From Brevibacterium yomogidense (GTDB lineage: Bacteria > Actinomycetota > Actinomycetes > Actinomycetales > Brevibacteriaceae): DNA of 64,000 nucleotides. Location of the stretch: the NCBI RefSeq assembly GCF_016107685.1, contig NZ_JABASY010000005.1:124001-188000 (forward strand), read 5' to 3'. Position 1 is the stretch's first letter. Each line of letters opens with the position of its first letter. The position numbers and the translations under genes were made by a program. This document shows positions 25,764 through 34,235 of this stretch, in pieces. The notes under the pieces are model-generated. The model was not told where the DNA came from and did no database searches. It saw only the letters and a list, made by a program, of their open reading frames with translations.

Positions 25764-27200
25764 ATGAAGCCCCCGACCGAAAGAGCTCCCGTGACTTCCA
25801 CCCCTGCGCCACCGCTTCCCGATCCCCTCAAGCGCACCCCGCGCCGCGCGGCCATCGCCGCCTGGGTCGGCTCCGCGCTCGAATACTACGATTTCGCCGT
25901 GTACGGCACCGCCGCCGCGCTCGTGCTCAACAAGCTCTTCTTCCCGGCCGATGCGCCGCCTGCGGTCTCCGTGCTCTTCGCCATGGGGACCGTGGGCGTC
26001 GCGTACGTCGTCAGACCCCTGGGCGCGCTCGTGATGGGCCCCCTCGCGGACAGGCTGGGGAGGCGGTTCGTCCTCATGCTCACGCTCTTCCTCATCGGGG
26101 CGGCGACCTTCTCGATCGGCTGCCTGCCGACCTACGAGCAGGCCGGGTACCTCGCCCCCACGCTCCTCGTGCTCTGCCGGATGGTCCAGGGGCTGTCCGC
26201 GGCGGGTGAGCAGGCTTCCGCGATCTCGATGTCACTCGAACACGCGGACGAGGGCAACAGGGGCTTCATCGCCTCCTGGACGCTGCAGGGCACGCAGTTC
26301 GGGACACTGCTCGCGACGATCGTCTTCATCCCGATCGTGAGGTTCCTCCCGGAGCCGTCGCTTGATTCATGGGGGTGGCGCGTCCCGTTCTGGATGTCCG
26401 CCTTCGTCGTCGTCACCGCCTACGTCATCCGGCGCAAACTCGAGGAGCCGCCCGGGTTCGAGGAGATGAAGAACTCCGGCGTCACGATGACACCACTCGT
26501 CCAGACGCTGCGGTTCCACAAGGCCGCGGTCGCCCGTGTCGCCGTCGCTTCCATGATCAACACGGTCAATATGGTCTTCACCGTCTTCTCCGTGTCCTTC
26601 GCGACCAACGGGGTCGGACTGGATCGATCGACGATGCTGTGGGTGCCCGTTCTCGTCAACGTCGTCGCACTCGGTGCCATCCCCGTGGCGGCGAGGATCG
26701 CGGACAAGGTGGGCCGGAAGCCGGTCTTCGTCGTCGGCACTCTGGGGCCGGCCATCGTCATGTACCCGTACCTGTGGGCCATCACGACGGGCAATTGGCC
26801 GCTCATCTTCGTGCTGGGCATCCTCATGTCCGGACTGCTGTACTCCGCGGCCAACGCGATCTGGCCCGCCTTCTACGCGGAGATGTTCCCGACGCGGGTC
26901 CGTGCCACGGGGCTGGCGCTCGGCACGCAGATCGGTTTCGCGCTGTCCGGTGGGTTCGCGCCCGCAGCGGCCACGCTGCTGTCCGGGGACGACCTCAACG
27001 GCTGGTTCGGGCCGGCGGCCTTCGTCTCCGCCGTGTGCCTGCTGTCGTTGTTCGCCGCCCTCACGGCGAAGGAGACCGCGCCCTACACGCTCGATCAGAT
27101 CGACGACCTCCAGGTCTCTCCGCAGGAGGCCGAGGCGCTGCGTGAGAGTGCCGCGCGCGCCACGTCCACCGTCACCCCTGCGACGGGGGATCGTGCATGA
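25764..27200 (+). CDS. shiA: MFS transporter, metabolite:H+ symporter, probably shikimate/quinate
   Basis: 478 residues with 12 hydrophobic spans of the metabolite:H+ symporter (MHS) group: RRAAIAAWVGSALEYYDFAVYGTAAALV at the first span, GPLADRLGRRFVLMLTLF after span 2, RMVQGLSAAGE in span 4, and ARIADKVGRKPVFV mid-protein. It moves a small organic acid inward with protons. Shikimate or quinate is inferred from the coupled dehydrogenase: the stop overlaps that gene by 4 nt (ATGA). A GTG at 25791 is an alternative start. Probably controlled by the divergent IclR protein. Confidence 0.85.
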   Translation: MKPPTERAPVTSTPAPPLPDPLKRTPRRAAIAAWVGSALEYYDFAVYGTAAALVLNKLFFPADAPPAVSVLFAMGTVGVAYVVRPLGALVMGPLADRLGRRFVLMLTLFLIGAATFSIGCLPTYEQAGYLAPTLLVLCRMVQGLSAAGEQASAISMSLEHADEGNRGFIASWTLQGTQFGTLLATIVFIPIVRFLPEPSLDSWGWRVPFWMSAFVVVTAYVIRRKLEEPPGFEEMKNSGVTMTPLVQTLRFHKAAVARVAVASMINTVNMVFTVFSVSFATNGVGLDRSTMLWVPVLVNVVALGAIPVAARIADKVGRKPVFVVGTLGPAIVMYPYLWAITTGNWPLIFVLGILMSGLLYSAANAIWPAFYAEMFPTRVRATGLALGTQIGFALSGGFAPAAATLLSGDDLNGWFGPAAFVSAVCLLSLFAALTAKETAPYTLDQIDDLQVSPQEAEALRESAARATSTVTPATGDRA

Positions 27201-28078
27201 GCGCGTGCTCCCACCTCATGGCACTGATCGGGGAGGGTGTGCGCCCGTCACTCACCCCGCCGATGCATGAAGCCGAAGGTGCGGCGCAGGGGATCCCCCT
27301 CGTCTACCGCCCCTTCGACCTCACAGAGGTGGGCCGGGACGCGGAGTCGGTGGGGGACCTCTTGCGGGAAGGGGTGCAGTGGGGCTTCGACGCCTTCAAC
27401 GTCACGCACCCCTGCAAGCGGATGGTCCTCGATCACCTCGACGAGGTGGACCCCGTGGCATCGCGCCTGGGATCGGTGAACACCGTGCTCGTCCGCGACG
27501 GGGCCCTCATCGGCCACAACACGGACCGGTCGGGATTCGCCTCCGGGCTGCGCTACTGCCTGCCCTCCGTGGACCTCACCCATGTGGTCCAGCTGGGGGC
27601 GGGCGGGGCGGGGGCCGCGGTCGCCGATGCACTCGTGGGGCTGGGTGCTGAGCGGATCACGATCGTCGACCCGGACCTCGGGCGGGCCCGGGCAGTGGCA
27701 GCACAGGTGCGCACGGGGAACCCCGTGGACACAGCCGTGCCCGATGACGCGCCGGTCGCAGTGGCCGGCGCCTCGGGGCTCGTGAACACGAGTCCGATCG
27801 GCATGTTCACGCACCCGGGAACGCCCATCCCGGTGGCCGCCCTCCATCCCGGCCTGTGGGTCGCCGACATCGTCTACCGCCCCGTGCGGACCGCCCTGCT
27901 GGACGCGGCGCGCGCCCGTGGCTGCGCGGTCATGGAAGGGGGCCACATGGCGGTCGGGCAGGCCGCCGACACGTTCGAGCTCGTCACCGGCCGCCGCGCG
28001 GACCGTGCGCGCATGCGAGCCCACTTCGACGCTCTCGTCGCCAAGGAGTCGGACCGAGGTCCTGCCGCGTCCGCATGA
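27197..28078 (+). CDS. Quinate/shikimate dehydrogenase
   Basis: 293 residues of the AroE fold. Substrate motif SLTPPMHE near the N-terminus, catalytic Lys in FNVTHPCKR (about residue 75), GHNTDRSGF, the nucleotide loop QLGAGGAGAAV, and NTSPIGM. The NVTHPCK form and the coupled transporter resemble the catabolic enzyme of corynebacteria (QsuD-type) that oxidises quinate/shikimate with NAD, rather than the biosynthetic AroE. No other shikimate-degradation gene is near. The stop codon lies inside a 13-bp tandem repeat that runs on downstream. Confidence 0.88.
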   Translation: MSACSHLMALIGEGVRPSLTPPMHEAEGAAQGIPLVYRPFDLTEVGRDAESVGDLLREGVQWGFDAFNVTHPCKRMVLDHLDEVDPVASRLGSVNTVLVRDGALIGHNTDRSGFASGLRYCLPSVDLTHVVQLGAGGAGAAVADALVGLGAERITIVDPDLGRARAVAAQVRTGNPVDTAVPDDAPVAVAGASGLVNTSPIGMFTHPGTPIPVAALHPGLWVADIVYRPVRTALLDAARARGCAVMEGGHMAVGQAADTFELVTGRRADRARMRAHFDALVAKESDRGPAASA

Positions 28079-28159
28079 CGAGTTCGCGTGTCCGGTTCGC
28101 GTGACGCGCTCGCGTGACGCGCTCGCATGACCGGTTCGCATGGCGAGTTCGCACGACTC
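28069..28159. repeat. 13-bp tandem repeat, seven copies, at the shikimate dehydrogenase stop codon
   Basis: Seven imperfect 13-bp units with core GTTCGCATGACGC run from 28069 to 28159 without gaps. The first contains the stop codon of the upstream gene (28076-28078). Most units contain CGTGA or CATGA, so every frame is closed by repeats. No hairpin is obvious. Confidence 0.75.
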
Positions 28160-28279
28160 AGTGGTGGGGCACGACCGTGTCCGAGCAGCGCTGAGTGGCG
28201 GAGGAGGGCGTGCTGATCGCGTGTGCTGTGCCGATAGTCTGGTGTGCGGCAGACCACAGAGATGAGGGAGGGACCTGCA

Positions 28280-28846
28280 GTGACCCAGCAGAGCACGGGC
28301 AGCGGTGCGGGAGACACGGACCGGACGGCACGCGACGGGACGGCAACGGGCGGCGATGGGTCCGACGGCGCCGTCATCGAGCAGCGCGGGCTGTGGTTCG
28401 ATGAGTTCGAGGTGGGTGCGACGTACAAGCACGCGCCGGGACGCACGATCACGGAAGCGGACAACACGTGGTTCACGGCGGTGACGATGAATGCGCAGGC
28501 CCTGCACCTGGACGCGCACTTCGCGGAATCCGAGCCGTTCGGTGAGCGGCTCGTCAATTCCATGTTCACGCTGGCGACTCTGGTGGGCCTGTCGGTCGCG
28601 CAGCTGACACAGGGAACGATCGTCGGGAACCTGGGCTTCTCCGAGGTCTCGTTCCCCAAGCCGGTGTTCCACGGTGACACCCTCTACGCGGAGACGAAGA
28701 TCCTCGACAAGCGCCTGTCCCGCTCCCGTCCGGGCGAGGGCATCATCAGCCTCGAGCACATCGGCCGCAACCAGCACGGCGACGTCGTCGCGAAAGCCGT
28801 CCGCAAGACGATGGTCTTCACGCAGGACCACGCGCAGAAGGGCTGA
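28280..28846 (+). CDS. MaoC-type (R)-specific enoyl-CoA hydratase
   Basis: 188 residues with a single hot-dog fold. The segment TEADNTWFTAVTMNAQALHLD (read as TEADNTW plus NAQALHLD) is the itaconyl-CoA/methylglutaconyl-CoA hydratase form of the MaoC active site, with the catalytic His in ALHLD, followed by FGERLVNSMFTLA. In mycobacteria the homologue (Rv2499c type) sits beside fadE19 and citE and hydrates methylglutaconyl-CoA in leucine breakdown. Here it lies 5.6 kb from the fadE operon, next to the citE-like gene. GTG 28280 is chosen for GAGGGAGG 7 nt upstream and drops an unconserved extension. Confidence 0.85.
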   Translation: MTQQSTGSGAGDTDRTARDGTATGGDGSDGAVIEQRGLWFDEFEVGATYKHAPGRTITEADNTWFTAVTMNAQALHLDAHFAESEPFGERLVNSMFTLATLVGLSVAQLTQGTIVGNLGFSEVSFPKPVFHGDTLYAETKILDKRLSRSRPGEGIISLEHIGRNQHGDVVAKAVRKTMVFTQDHAQKG

Positions 28847-28856
28847 GCCGCAGCCT

Positions 28857-28947
28857 CACCTACGTCCGCGTACAGGACTTTTCGCCACCTACGTCCGCGT
28901 ACAGGACACGTGAACAAGGATTCACCTGTCCAGAACGCGGACGTAGG
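28857..28947. repeat. Two direct and one inverted copy of a 22-bp element forming a long hairpin
   Basis: A 22-bp element beginning CACCTACGTCCGCGTACAGG occurs at 28857-28878 and 28886-28907. A diverged inverted copy lies at about 28926-28947. Copy two and the inverted copy can pair over about 27 bp with three mismatches around a 6-nt loop CAAGGA. It fills the gap between the MaoC and CitE genes and may serve as terminator, but the directly repeated copy suggests an interspersed element. Confidence 0.7.
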
Positions 28948-29066
28948 CGTTCGTGGGTGGGGTGGTGGGTGTCGAGCCGCCGTCCGGTGTGCGGTCGGTC
29001 ACTGTCGTGACAGCGCCAGCGGATACGATGGAGGAGACGACGTAGGCCCCCGACCTGAAGGTGATC

Positions 29067-29921
29067 ATGAGCTTCGACATCCGCCCCGCCTGGCTGTTCG
29101 TCCCCGGTGACCGACCGGATCGGTTCGGAAAGGCCGCAGAGCGCTCCGACATCGTCATCGTCGACCTCGAGGACGCTGTCTCCGCCGGTGACAAGGCCAC
29201 TGCACGGCAAGCCGTCCGCGACGCGGCGAAGGGGAGCAGCGACTCCACCGCACTGTCGCCGCAGCGCACCGTCATCCGGGTGAACGCTGTCGACACGGAC
29301 CACTTCGCCGCTGATGTCGAACTGCTGAAGGAGCTGCCGTTCGAGATGGTCATGCTGCCGAAGGCGGAATCGGCCGAAGACGCGGGACGCATCGCCGTCG
29401 CCCTGCCGGGCAAGAGCATCATCGCCCTCATCGAGACCCCCGCCGGCGCCGTGAACGCTGCGGAGATCGCCGAGGCTCCGAACGTCCACGGCCTCATGTG
29501 GGGGTCGGAGGACCTCATAGCCGCGATGGGCGGAGGCTCGTCGCGCGGTGAGGACGGCACGTACCGGGCCGTGGCGATGCACGTGCGCTCGCAGACGCTG
29601 CTGGCGGCGAAGGCGCACGGCAAGTGGGCGCTCGATTCGATCTGGACCGCGATCGACGATGTCGACGGTCTGGCTGCTGAAGCGCTCGACGCGGTGGAGA
29701 GCGGGTTCGACGCGAAGGTGTCGATCCACCCCAAGCACGTCCCCGTCGTCCGCAAGGCCTTCGCACCCACGGAGAAGCAGACCACGTGGGCTGCTGCCGT
29801 CCTCGACGCGGCGAAGGGCCAGAAGGGCGCGTTCACCTTCGAGGGCTCCATGATCGACGCGCCGCTGCTGGCACACGCACGGTCGATCCAGGCGCGTGCC
29901 GCGGCGGTGCGCGAAGCCTGA
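29067..29921 (+). CDS. CitE-like CoA-ester lyase (HMG-CoA/citramalyl-CoA lyase type)
   Basis: 284-residue HpcH/HpaI/CitE-fold enzyme. Signatures are RPAWLFVPGDRPDRFGKA, DIVIVDLEDAV, VMLPKAESAED, ALIETPAGAV, MWGSEDL and DAKVSIHPKHVPVV. The mycobacterial counterpart (Rv2498c) is reported to cleave (R)-HMG-CoA and citramalyl-CoA, serving leucine and itaconate breakdown. With the MaoC protein upstream and the acc-fadE operon in the same window, that role is the best guess here. ATG 29067 is preferred over GTG 29061 because GAAGGTG then sits at a workable distance. Confidence 0.85.
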   Translation: MSFDIRPAWLFVPGDRPDRFGKAAERSDIVIVDLEDAVSAGDKATARQAVRDAAKGSSDSTALSPQRTVIRVNAVDTDHFAADVELLKELPFEMVMLPKAESAEDAGRIAVALPGKSIIALIETPAGAVNAAEIAEAPNVHGLMWGSEDLIAAMGGGSSRGEDGTYRAVAMHVRSQTLLAAKAHGKWALDSIWTAIDDVDGLAAEALDAVESGFDAKVSIHPKHVPVVRKAFAPTEKQTTWAAAVLDAAKGQKGAFTFEGSMIDAPLLAHARSIQARAAAVREA

Positions 29922-29938
29922 GCGCCTGAACCTCGGTC

Positions 29939-30664
29939 TCAGCGCGCCGCTGCGCGAGCGCTCGCCCGCTGTGCGACCCAGCCCCACGCGGTGAGGAGTT
30001 CGGCGGTGGACGCGGCGACGACCTCGGCGGCGTCGAGGAGCGTGCGGTCCTCGCCGTAATGCCGACTGCGCACACGGATCGCGGGGTCGACGTCCGCGAG
30101 GTCGACCAGCAGCTGAGTGAGGACGGTCCGCAGCTGCGCGGCGGAGCTCACGCCGCCGGCACCTCCGTAGCTCACGATCGTACCGGGCAGATCGGCCCAT
30201 TCGTCCTTGAGGAAGTCGATCGCGTTCTTGAGCGGGGCGGGGTAGCCGCCGTTGTACTCGGCGGTGACGAAGACGACCCCGTCGAGCGCGCTGATGGTCT
30301 GCGACCAGGCCTGCGAATGGGAGAGCGAGCGCTGACCCGTGGAAGGGGGAGTGGGCTCGTCGAGGAACGGCAGATTGATGTCGCGCAGGTCCAGGATCCT
30401 GGGCGCGACCGGCACACCTGAGAACACGGCGAGGTCCACGACAGCGTCCGCGATCTGCCGGCCGATGCGCACCGGTCTTGTCGAGGCGACGACGACACCC
30501 ACGCGGGGCCGGTCGTCGGGCGTGGGTCCGGCGGGGTCGGAAGTCGCGGTGGGTGGGCGCGTCGTGTCGGTCACGGAGGTGCCCGCTTCGGAGACGACCG
30601 GTGCGAAACGGCTTTTCGCGGACGCGTCCGCCTCAGCGCTGTGTGTCGACGTGAGTGAGCTCAT
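29939..30664 (-). CDS. NAD(P)H-dependent FMN reductase family protein
   Basis: 241 residues. After a disordered N-terminus of about 50 residues, the flavodoxin-like fold begins with RVGVVVASTRPVRIGRQIAD. The FMN-binding segment FVTAEYNGGYPAPLKNAIDF and the following SYGGAGGVSSAAQL are typical of SsuE/ArsH/YieF-type reductases. It should reduce FMN or quinones with NAD(P)H in the cytosol; the physiological substrate is not evident. ATG 30664 is preceded at exactly 6 nt by TACGCT, a leaderless arrangement. Convergent with the citE-like gene, 17 nt apart, with no clear terminator. Confidence 0.85.
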   Translation of the reverse strand: MSSLTSTHSAEADASAKSRFAPVVSEAGTSVTDTTRPPTATSDPAGPTPDDRPRVGVVVASTRPVRIGRQIADAVVDLAVFSGVPVAPRILDLRDINLPFLDEPTPPSTGQRSLSHSQAWSQTISALDGVVFVTAEYNGGYPAPLKNAIDFLKDEWADLPGTIVSYGGAGGVSSAAQLRTVLTQLLVDLADVDPAIRVRSRHYGEDRTLLDAAEVVAASTAELLTAWGWVAQRASARAAAR

Positions 30665-30670
30665 GCTCCG

Positions 30671-30676
30671 AGCGTA
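30671..30676 (-). promoter_or_regulatory. Leaderless -10 box of the FMN reductase gene
   Basis: On the minus strand TACGCT is followed by exactly 6 nt and then the start ATG at 30664. Confidence 0.45.
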
Positions 30677-30803
30677 GGGACCCGCGCTCCGCGCACCGGA
30701 CGGCGGCGACACAGACCGACACGGGGACACGGTCCGGCGAGCGTCGGTGAGAATGGCGGGAGGACACGTGACGGCCACGTGGAAGGACGACAGGAGTACG
30801 GGC

Positions 30804-31553
30804 ATGACGGAACCGGGTGGCGAGAACGCCGCGACCGGCAACACCGCGACTGGAAGCACCGCGACCGGAAGCACTGCGACCGGGGACACCGCGATCCGCG
30901 ACGCGGTCCGGCGGCTGCTCGACCTCGCGCAGCAGACGGGCGGTGTGCTGCCGATCGTGGAGGCGGGCGACCCGGTGCTGCGGATGACCACTGCGCGCGT
31001 CGACGGGCAGCTGGCCGACGACGAGCTCCGCGCGTTCGCCGACGCGATGCTGCGGACGATGCGGGCCGCCCCCGGCGTGGGGCTCGCCGCTCCGCAGGTG
31101 GGTGTGCCGCTGCGCATGTTCGTCGCCGAGGACCCGGTCCCGGCCCAGCCCGACGCGGAGACCGCCGTGCGTCTGGCCGCGCGTCGCCGCGTCGCCTTCG
31201 GCCCCCGCACCGTGCTCAACGCGGGCTATGCGGCGACGACGGACCGGACCGCGTCGTTCTACGAGGGCTGCCTGTCCGTGCCCGGCTACCAGGCGGTCGT
31301 CGACCGGCCGCTCACGATCCACCTCACCGGTGCAGACCTGGACGGGCAGGCGATCGACGAGGAGCTCGCGGGGTGGCCCGCACGGATCACCGCCCACGAA
31401 GCGGACCACCTCGACGGGATCCTCTACCTCGACACGGCGCAGATGCGGTCGCTCGCGACGGACGAGGCGGTCGCGCGGTGGTGGGGACGTGCCGACACCC
31501 GTGACGCCGCCGCGGCACTGGGCTTCGAGGTGCCGTCGACCAGCGTGTTCTGA
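30804..31553 (+). CDS. def: Peptide deformylase with repeat-bearing N-terminal extension
   Basis: 249 residues. Removes the formyl group from nascent proteins, using a bound metal. All three motifs are intact: GVGLAAPQVG, EGCLSVPGY and HEADHLDG (HExxH). The first 30 residues are a low-complexity extension built of TATG(S/N/D) repeats from a 15-bp tandem repeat and are absent from ordinary deformylases. ATG 30804 has GGAG 8 nt upstream. The usual partner fmt is not adjacent; msrA follows after 67 nt. Confidence 0.92.
   Translation: MTEPGGENAATGNTATGSTATGSTATGDTAIRDAVRRLLDLAQQTGGVLPIVEAGDPVLRMTTARVDGQLADDELRAFADAMLRTMRAAPGVGLAAPQVGVPLRMFVAEDPVPAQPDAETAVRLAARRRVAFGPRTVLNAGYAATTDRTASFYEGCLSVPGYQAVVDRPLTIHLTGADLDGQAIDEELAGWPARITAHEADHLDGILYLDTAQMRSLATDEAVARWWGRADTRDAAAALGFEVPSTSVF
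30831..30890 (+). repeat. 15-bp coding tandem repeat in def
   Basis: Four 15-bp units (30831-30845, 30846-30860, 30861-30875, 30876-30890) with core GCGACCGGAAGCACC encode A-T-G-x-T repeats at the deformylase N-terminus. In-frame length change here would be tolerated. Confidence 0.8.
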
Positions 31554-31620
31554 CGGCGAAGGAACACCCAGTCCGCGAGCGTCCTGGAATAAAACCCGCC
31601 CCGCACATGTCTGGTGTGAC

Positions 31621-32142
31621 ATGCAGACTCTCACCCTGGGCGCCGGATGCTTCTGGTGCCTCGACGCCGTCTACCAGCGCACCCACGGGGTCTCCTCCGT
31701 GGTGAGCGGCTACACCGGAGGAACGGTCGACCACCCCACGTACGAAGAGGTGTGCGCCGGCACGACCGGGCACGCGGAGGCTCTGCAGGTGACGTTCGAT
31801 CCGGAGGTCGTCCCGGAGAGCGTCATCCTGGGCCTCTTCTTCACCGGCCACGACTCCACGAGCCTCAACCGGCAGGGCAACGACGTGGGCACCCAGTACC
31901 GTTCGTCGATGTTCTACCGGGACGCGGAGGAGAAGGCGCGGTTCGCGGACGCCATCGCGCAGGTGCAGGCGCAGATCGACCGGCCCGTCGTCACGGCCCT
32001 CGAACCGCTGGGGACGTTCTGGGAGGCGGAGCCCGTCCACCAGGACTTCTACACGAAGTACCCGACGAACGGGTACTGCCGCTTCATCGTCGAGCCCAAG
32101 CTCGCGACCGCCCGCGCCCACTTCCACGAGTGGGTCGCGTGA
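31621..32142 (+). CDS. msrA: Peptide-methionine (S)-S-oxide reductase
   Basis: 173 residues. Reduces the S form of methionine sulfoxide, free or in proteins. The catalytic Cys is in LGAGCFWCLDAVY; later stretches GYTGGTVDHPTYEEVCAG, HAEALQVTFDP, GNDVGTQYRSS and EPVHQDFYTKYP are family hallmarks. Compact form without extra domains. The stop overlaps the GTG of the next gene (GTGA), so the two should be translated together. Confidence 0.95.
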   Translation: MQTLTLGAGCFWCLDAVYQRTHGVSSVVSGYTGGTVDHPTYEEVCAGTTGHAEALQVTFDPEVVPESVILGLFFTGHDSTSLNRQGNDVGTQYRSSMFYRDAEEKARFADAIAQVQAQIDRPVVTALEPLGTFWEAEPVHQDFYTKYPTNGYCRFIVEPKLATARAHFHEWVA

Positions 32143-32780
32143 CGGCACGCGCTGAGAACGCACCAGTGCGGCCGCGTCGCCGCACGGTCGTCAACTCCCC
32201 CAGTGTGTCCGCCTACCGGTCACCCGCCCTCGCCGCGATGGCGCGTCGCCGGTCCGTCTCGAAGGTCGGGTCGAAGGCGCCCGACGACCGGGAGCTGCTG
32301 AGCCTCCTGCACTCCGTCGTGACGGTCGCGGACCACGAGGCGCTGCGCCCGTGGCGGCTCCTCACCCTGCGCGGTGACGACCGTCTGCGCTTGGGCGAGG
32401 CGCTGGACGCTGCGGCCGGCACCTCTCGTGCCGACGGGGAAACCAACCCGAAGCCCCTGCGGGCGGAGCTCCTCATCGCGGTCGTCGCCGCCCAGATCGA
32501 CCACCCGAAGGTGCCGCACTGGGAGCAGGTGGCGACCGCGGCGGGTGCCGCACACCTCCTGTCGCTCGCACTGTCCGAGGCCGGCTGGGGTGTCATGTGG
32601 CGCTCCGGCGTCCACACGAACGCGGAACCGGTCCGCGCGGTCCACGGGGTCGGCGACGACGAGCTGCTCATGGGGTGGCTGTACGTGGGTGACGTGGACC
32701 CGTCGTTCGCACGCCGGTCCGCTGTGTCGTCACGGCCCGTCCCTGACCCGGCCGTCTTCCTGGGTGCGATGCCCCGATGA
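32139..32780 (+). CDS. Nitroreductase-family protein
   Basis: 213 residues with a nitroreductase-like FMN fold: RSVSKVGSKAPDDRELLSLL near the start, VVTVADHEALRPWRLLTL, then AAGAAHLLSLALSEAGWGVMWRSG and ELLMGWLYVGD. Likely an NAD(P)H-dependent flavin enzyme of unknown substrate. GTG 32139 overlaps msrA by 4 nt and the stop overlaps the MFS gene by 4 nt (ATGA), giving a msrA-nitroreductase-MFS operon, plausibly linked to oxidative or xenobiotic stress. Confidence 0.82.
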   Translation: MTARAENAPVRPRRRTVVNSPSVSAYRSPALAAMARRRSVSKVGSKAPDDRELLSLLHSVVTVADHEALRPWRLLTLRGDDRLRLGEALDAAAGTSRADGETNPKPLRAELLIAVVAAQIDHPKVPHWEQVATAAGAAHLLSLALSEAGWGVMWRSGVHTNAEPVRAVHGVGDDELLMGWLYVGDVDPSFARRSAVSSRPVPDPAVFLGAMPR

Positions 32781-34177
32781 GCCGACCTCCGGCCGCGGGA
32801 TCCCGCACGAACCGCGCGGCCAAGAAACTGCCACCGCTGCCGGCGGACATCTGGGTGCTGGTGTCCGCCGCTTTCATCGTCGCGATCGGCTACGGCATCA
32901 TCGCGCCGATCCTGCCGCAGTTCGCCGCGAGCTTCGATCTGGGAGTGACGGCGGCGAGCGTCGTCGTGAGCTCGTTCGCGCTGTTCCGCCTCCTCTTCGC
33001 ACCCGCCGGCGGTCGGCTGGTCGACCGGTTGGGGGAGCGCCGCGTGTATGTCGTGGGCCTCCTCATCGTCGCCGCGTCGACGTACGCGGTCGCCGCGGCG
33101 CAGACGTACTGGCAGCTGCTGCTGTTCCGCGGGCTGGGAGGCATCGGTTCGACGATGTTCACGGTGTCCGCGATGGCGCTCATCATCCGGCTCGCCCCGC
33201 CGGAGTCCCGCGGGCGGGCCACCGGCGCGTACGCGTCGAGCTTCCTGTTCGGCAACATCCTGGGCCCGGTGGTGGGCGGTCTGCTCGCCGGGCTGGGCAT
33301 GCGCATCCCGTTCGTCATCTACGCGACCGGCCTGCTGCTGGCCGCCGCGGTCGTCTGGTTCCGGTTGGAGAGGCAGCCGCAGCTCGATGCCCACGGCCCC
33401 GCTGTGGTCGGGAACGACTCCGCGCCCGAGGTGGAGGGCACGGACCAGCCGACCGGCACCTCGGCGACGGGACCCGCAGGATCCGCCACGGCCGAGGACC
33501 ACGGGTCTCCCTCCGCAGAGGGCGAGGGATCACCCGCGGCACGGGACCGTGTCGAGCCCGCACAGACCGCGGGAGTCCTGCCGCGGATGCGGTTCCGCGA
33601 CGCGTGGCAGGACTCCGCCTACCGGGCGTCGCTGGGATCCGGCGTCGCCGTGGGGTGGGCTGCGATGGGTGCCCGGATCGCGCTGTACCCGCTGTTCGTC
33701 GTTGCGGTGCTGGGTGCCGACGAACGCGTGTCCGGCATCGCGCTGAGTGTCTTCGCGGTCGGCATGGCCGTGTCCGTCGCCATCGCAGGAAGGCTCACGG
33801 ACACGTGGGGGCGCAGACCCTTCATCCTCACGGGCCTCGCTCTGCTGGGGCTCGCGACGATCGCGGTCGGATTCTCCGGCACCATCTGGCTGTTCTTCGC
33901 CCTCACGCTGCTCGCAGGACTGGGCGGCGGACTCGTGAACCCGGCGGTACAGGCATCGGTGGGCGACGTGATCGGGCAGGAACGACGCGGCGGCACCGTG
34001 CTGTCGCGGTTCCAGATGGCGATGGACGTGGGCGCGATCGCGGGCCCGGTGGTATCCGGCATGCTCGTCGACACACTCGGCTACGACTGGGCGTTCGCGG
34101 TGACCGGAGCCGTCGTCGTGCTCGCGTGGATCGTGTGGCTGCGCGGACGGGAGACGCTGCCCAGCCGCCAGGCGTGA
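32777..34177 (+). CDS. MFS efflux transporter
   Basis: 466 residues, 12 spans, drug:H+ antiporter type: FIVAIGYGIIAPILPQF in span 1, LLFAPAGGRLVDRLGERRVYVVG after span 2 (motif A, read in parts), LFGNILGPVVGGLLAGLG in span 5 (antiporter motif C). A long acidic, G/S/T/P-rich cytosolic loop (about residues 205-265) separates the halves. Substrate unknown. Fourth-base overlap with the nitroreductase gene suggests joint expression. Confidence 0.85.
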   Translation: MSRPPAAGSRTNRAAKKLPPLPADIWVLVSAAFIVAIGYGIIAPILPQFAASFDLGVTAASVVVSSFALFRLLFAPAGGRLVDRLGERRVYVVGLLIVAASTYAVAAAQTYWQLLLFRGLGGIGSTMFTVSAMALIIRLAPPESRGRATGAYASSFLFGNILGPVVGGLLAGLGMRIPFVIYATGLLLAAAVVWFRLERQPQLDAHGPAVVGNDSAPEVEGTDQPTGTSATGPAGSATAEDHGSPSAEGEGSPAARDRVEPAQTAGVLPRMRFRDAWQDSAYRASLGSGVAVGWAAMGARIALYPLFVVAVLGADERVSGIALSVFAVGMAVSVAIAGRLTDTWGRRPFILTGLALLGLATIAVGFSGTIWLFFALTLLAGLGGGLVNPAVQASVGDVIGQERRGGTVLSRFQMAMDVGAIAGPVVSGMLVDTLGYDWAFAVTGAVVVLAWIVWLRGRETLPSRQA

Positions 34178-34223
34178 GTCGGAACTGCCACACGGACACG
34201 CGGCGCCCCGGGAGCGGGTGCGA

Positions 34224-34229
34224 CAGAAT
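34224..34229 (+). promoter_or_regulatory. Leaderless -10-like box of the proline-rich membrane protein
   Basis: CAGAAT lies exactly 6 nt before ATG 34236, with no Shine-Dalgarno. Weaker than the TANNNT boxes but with the same spacing. Confidence 0.3.
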
Positions 34230-34235
34230 GAGTCC

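Noticed and set aside
27197-28078. Biosynthetic shikimate dehydrogenase AroE
   Set aside because: Translational coupling to an organic-acid importer, an IclR neighbour and the NVTHPCK motif favour the catabolic quinate/shikimate enzyme; biosynthetic activity cannot be fully excluded.
28069-28159. CRISPR array
   Set aside because: Units are 13 bp and contiguous without unique spacers; no cas gene is present. The same holds for the other tandem repeats.
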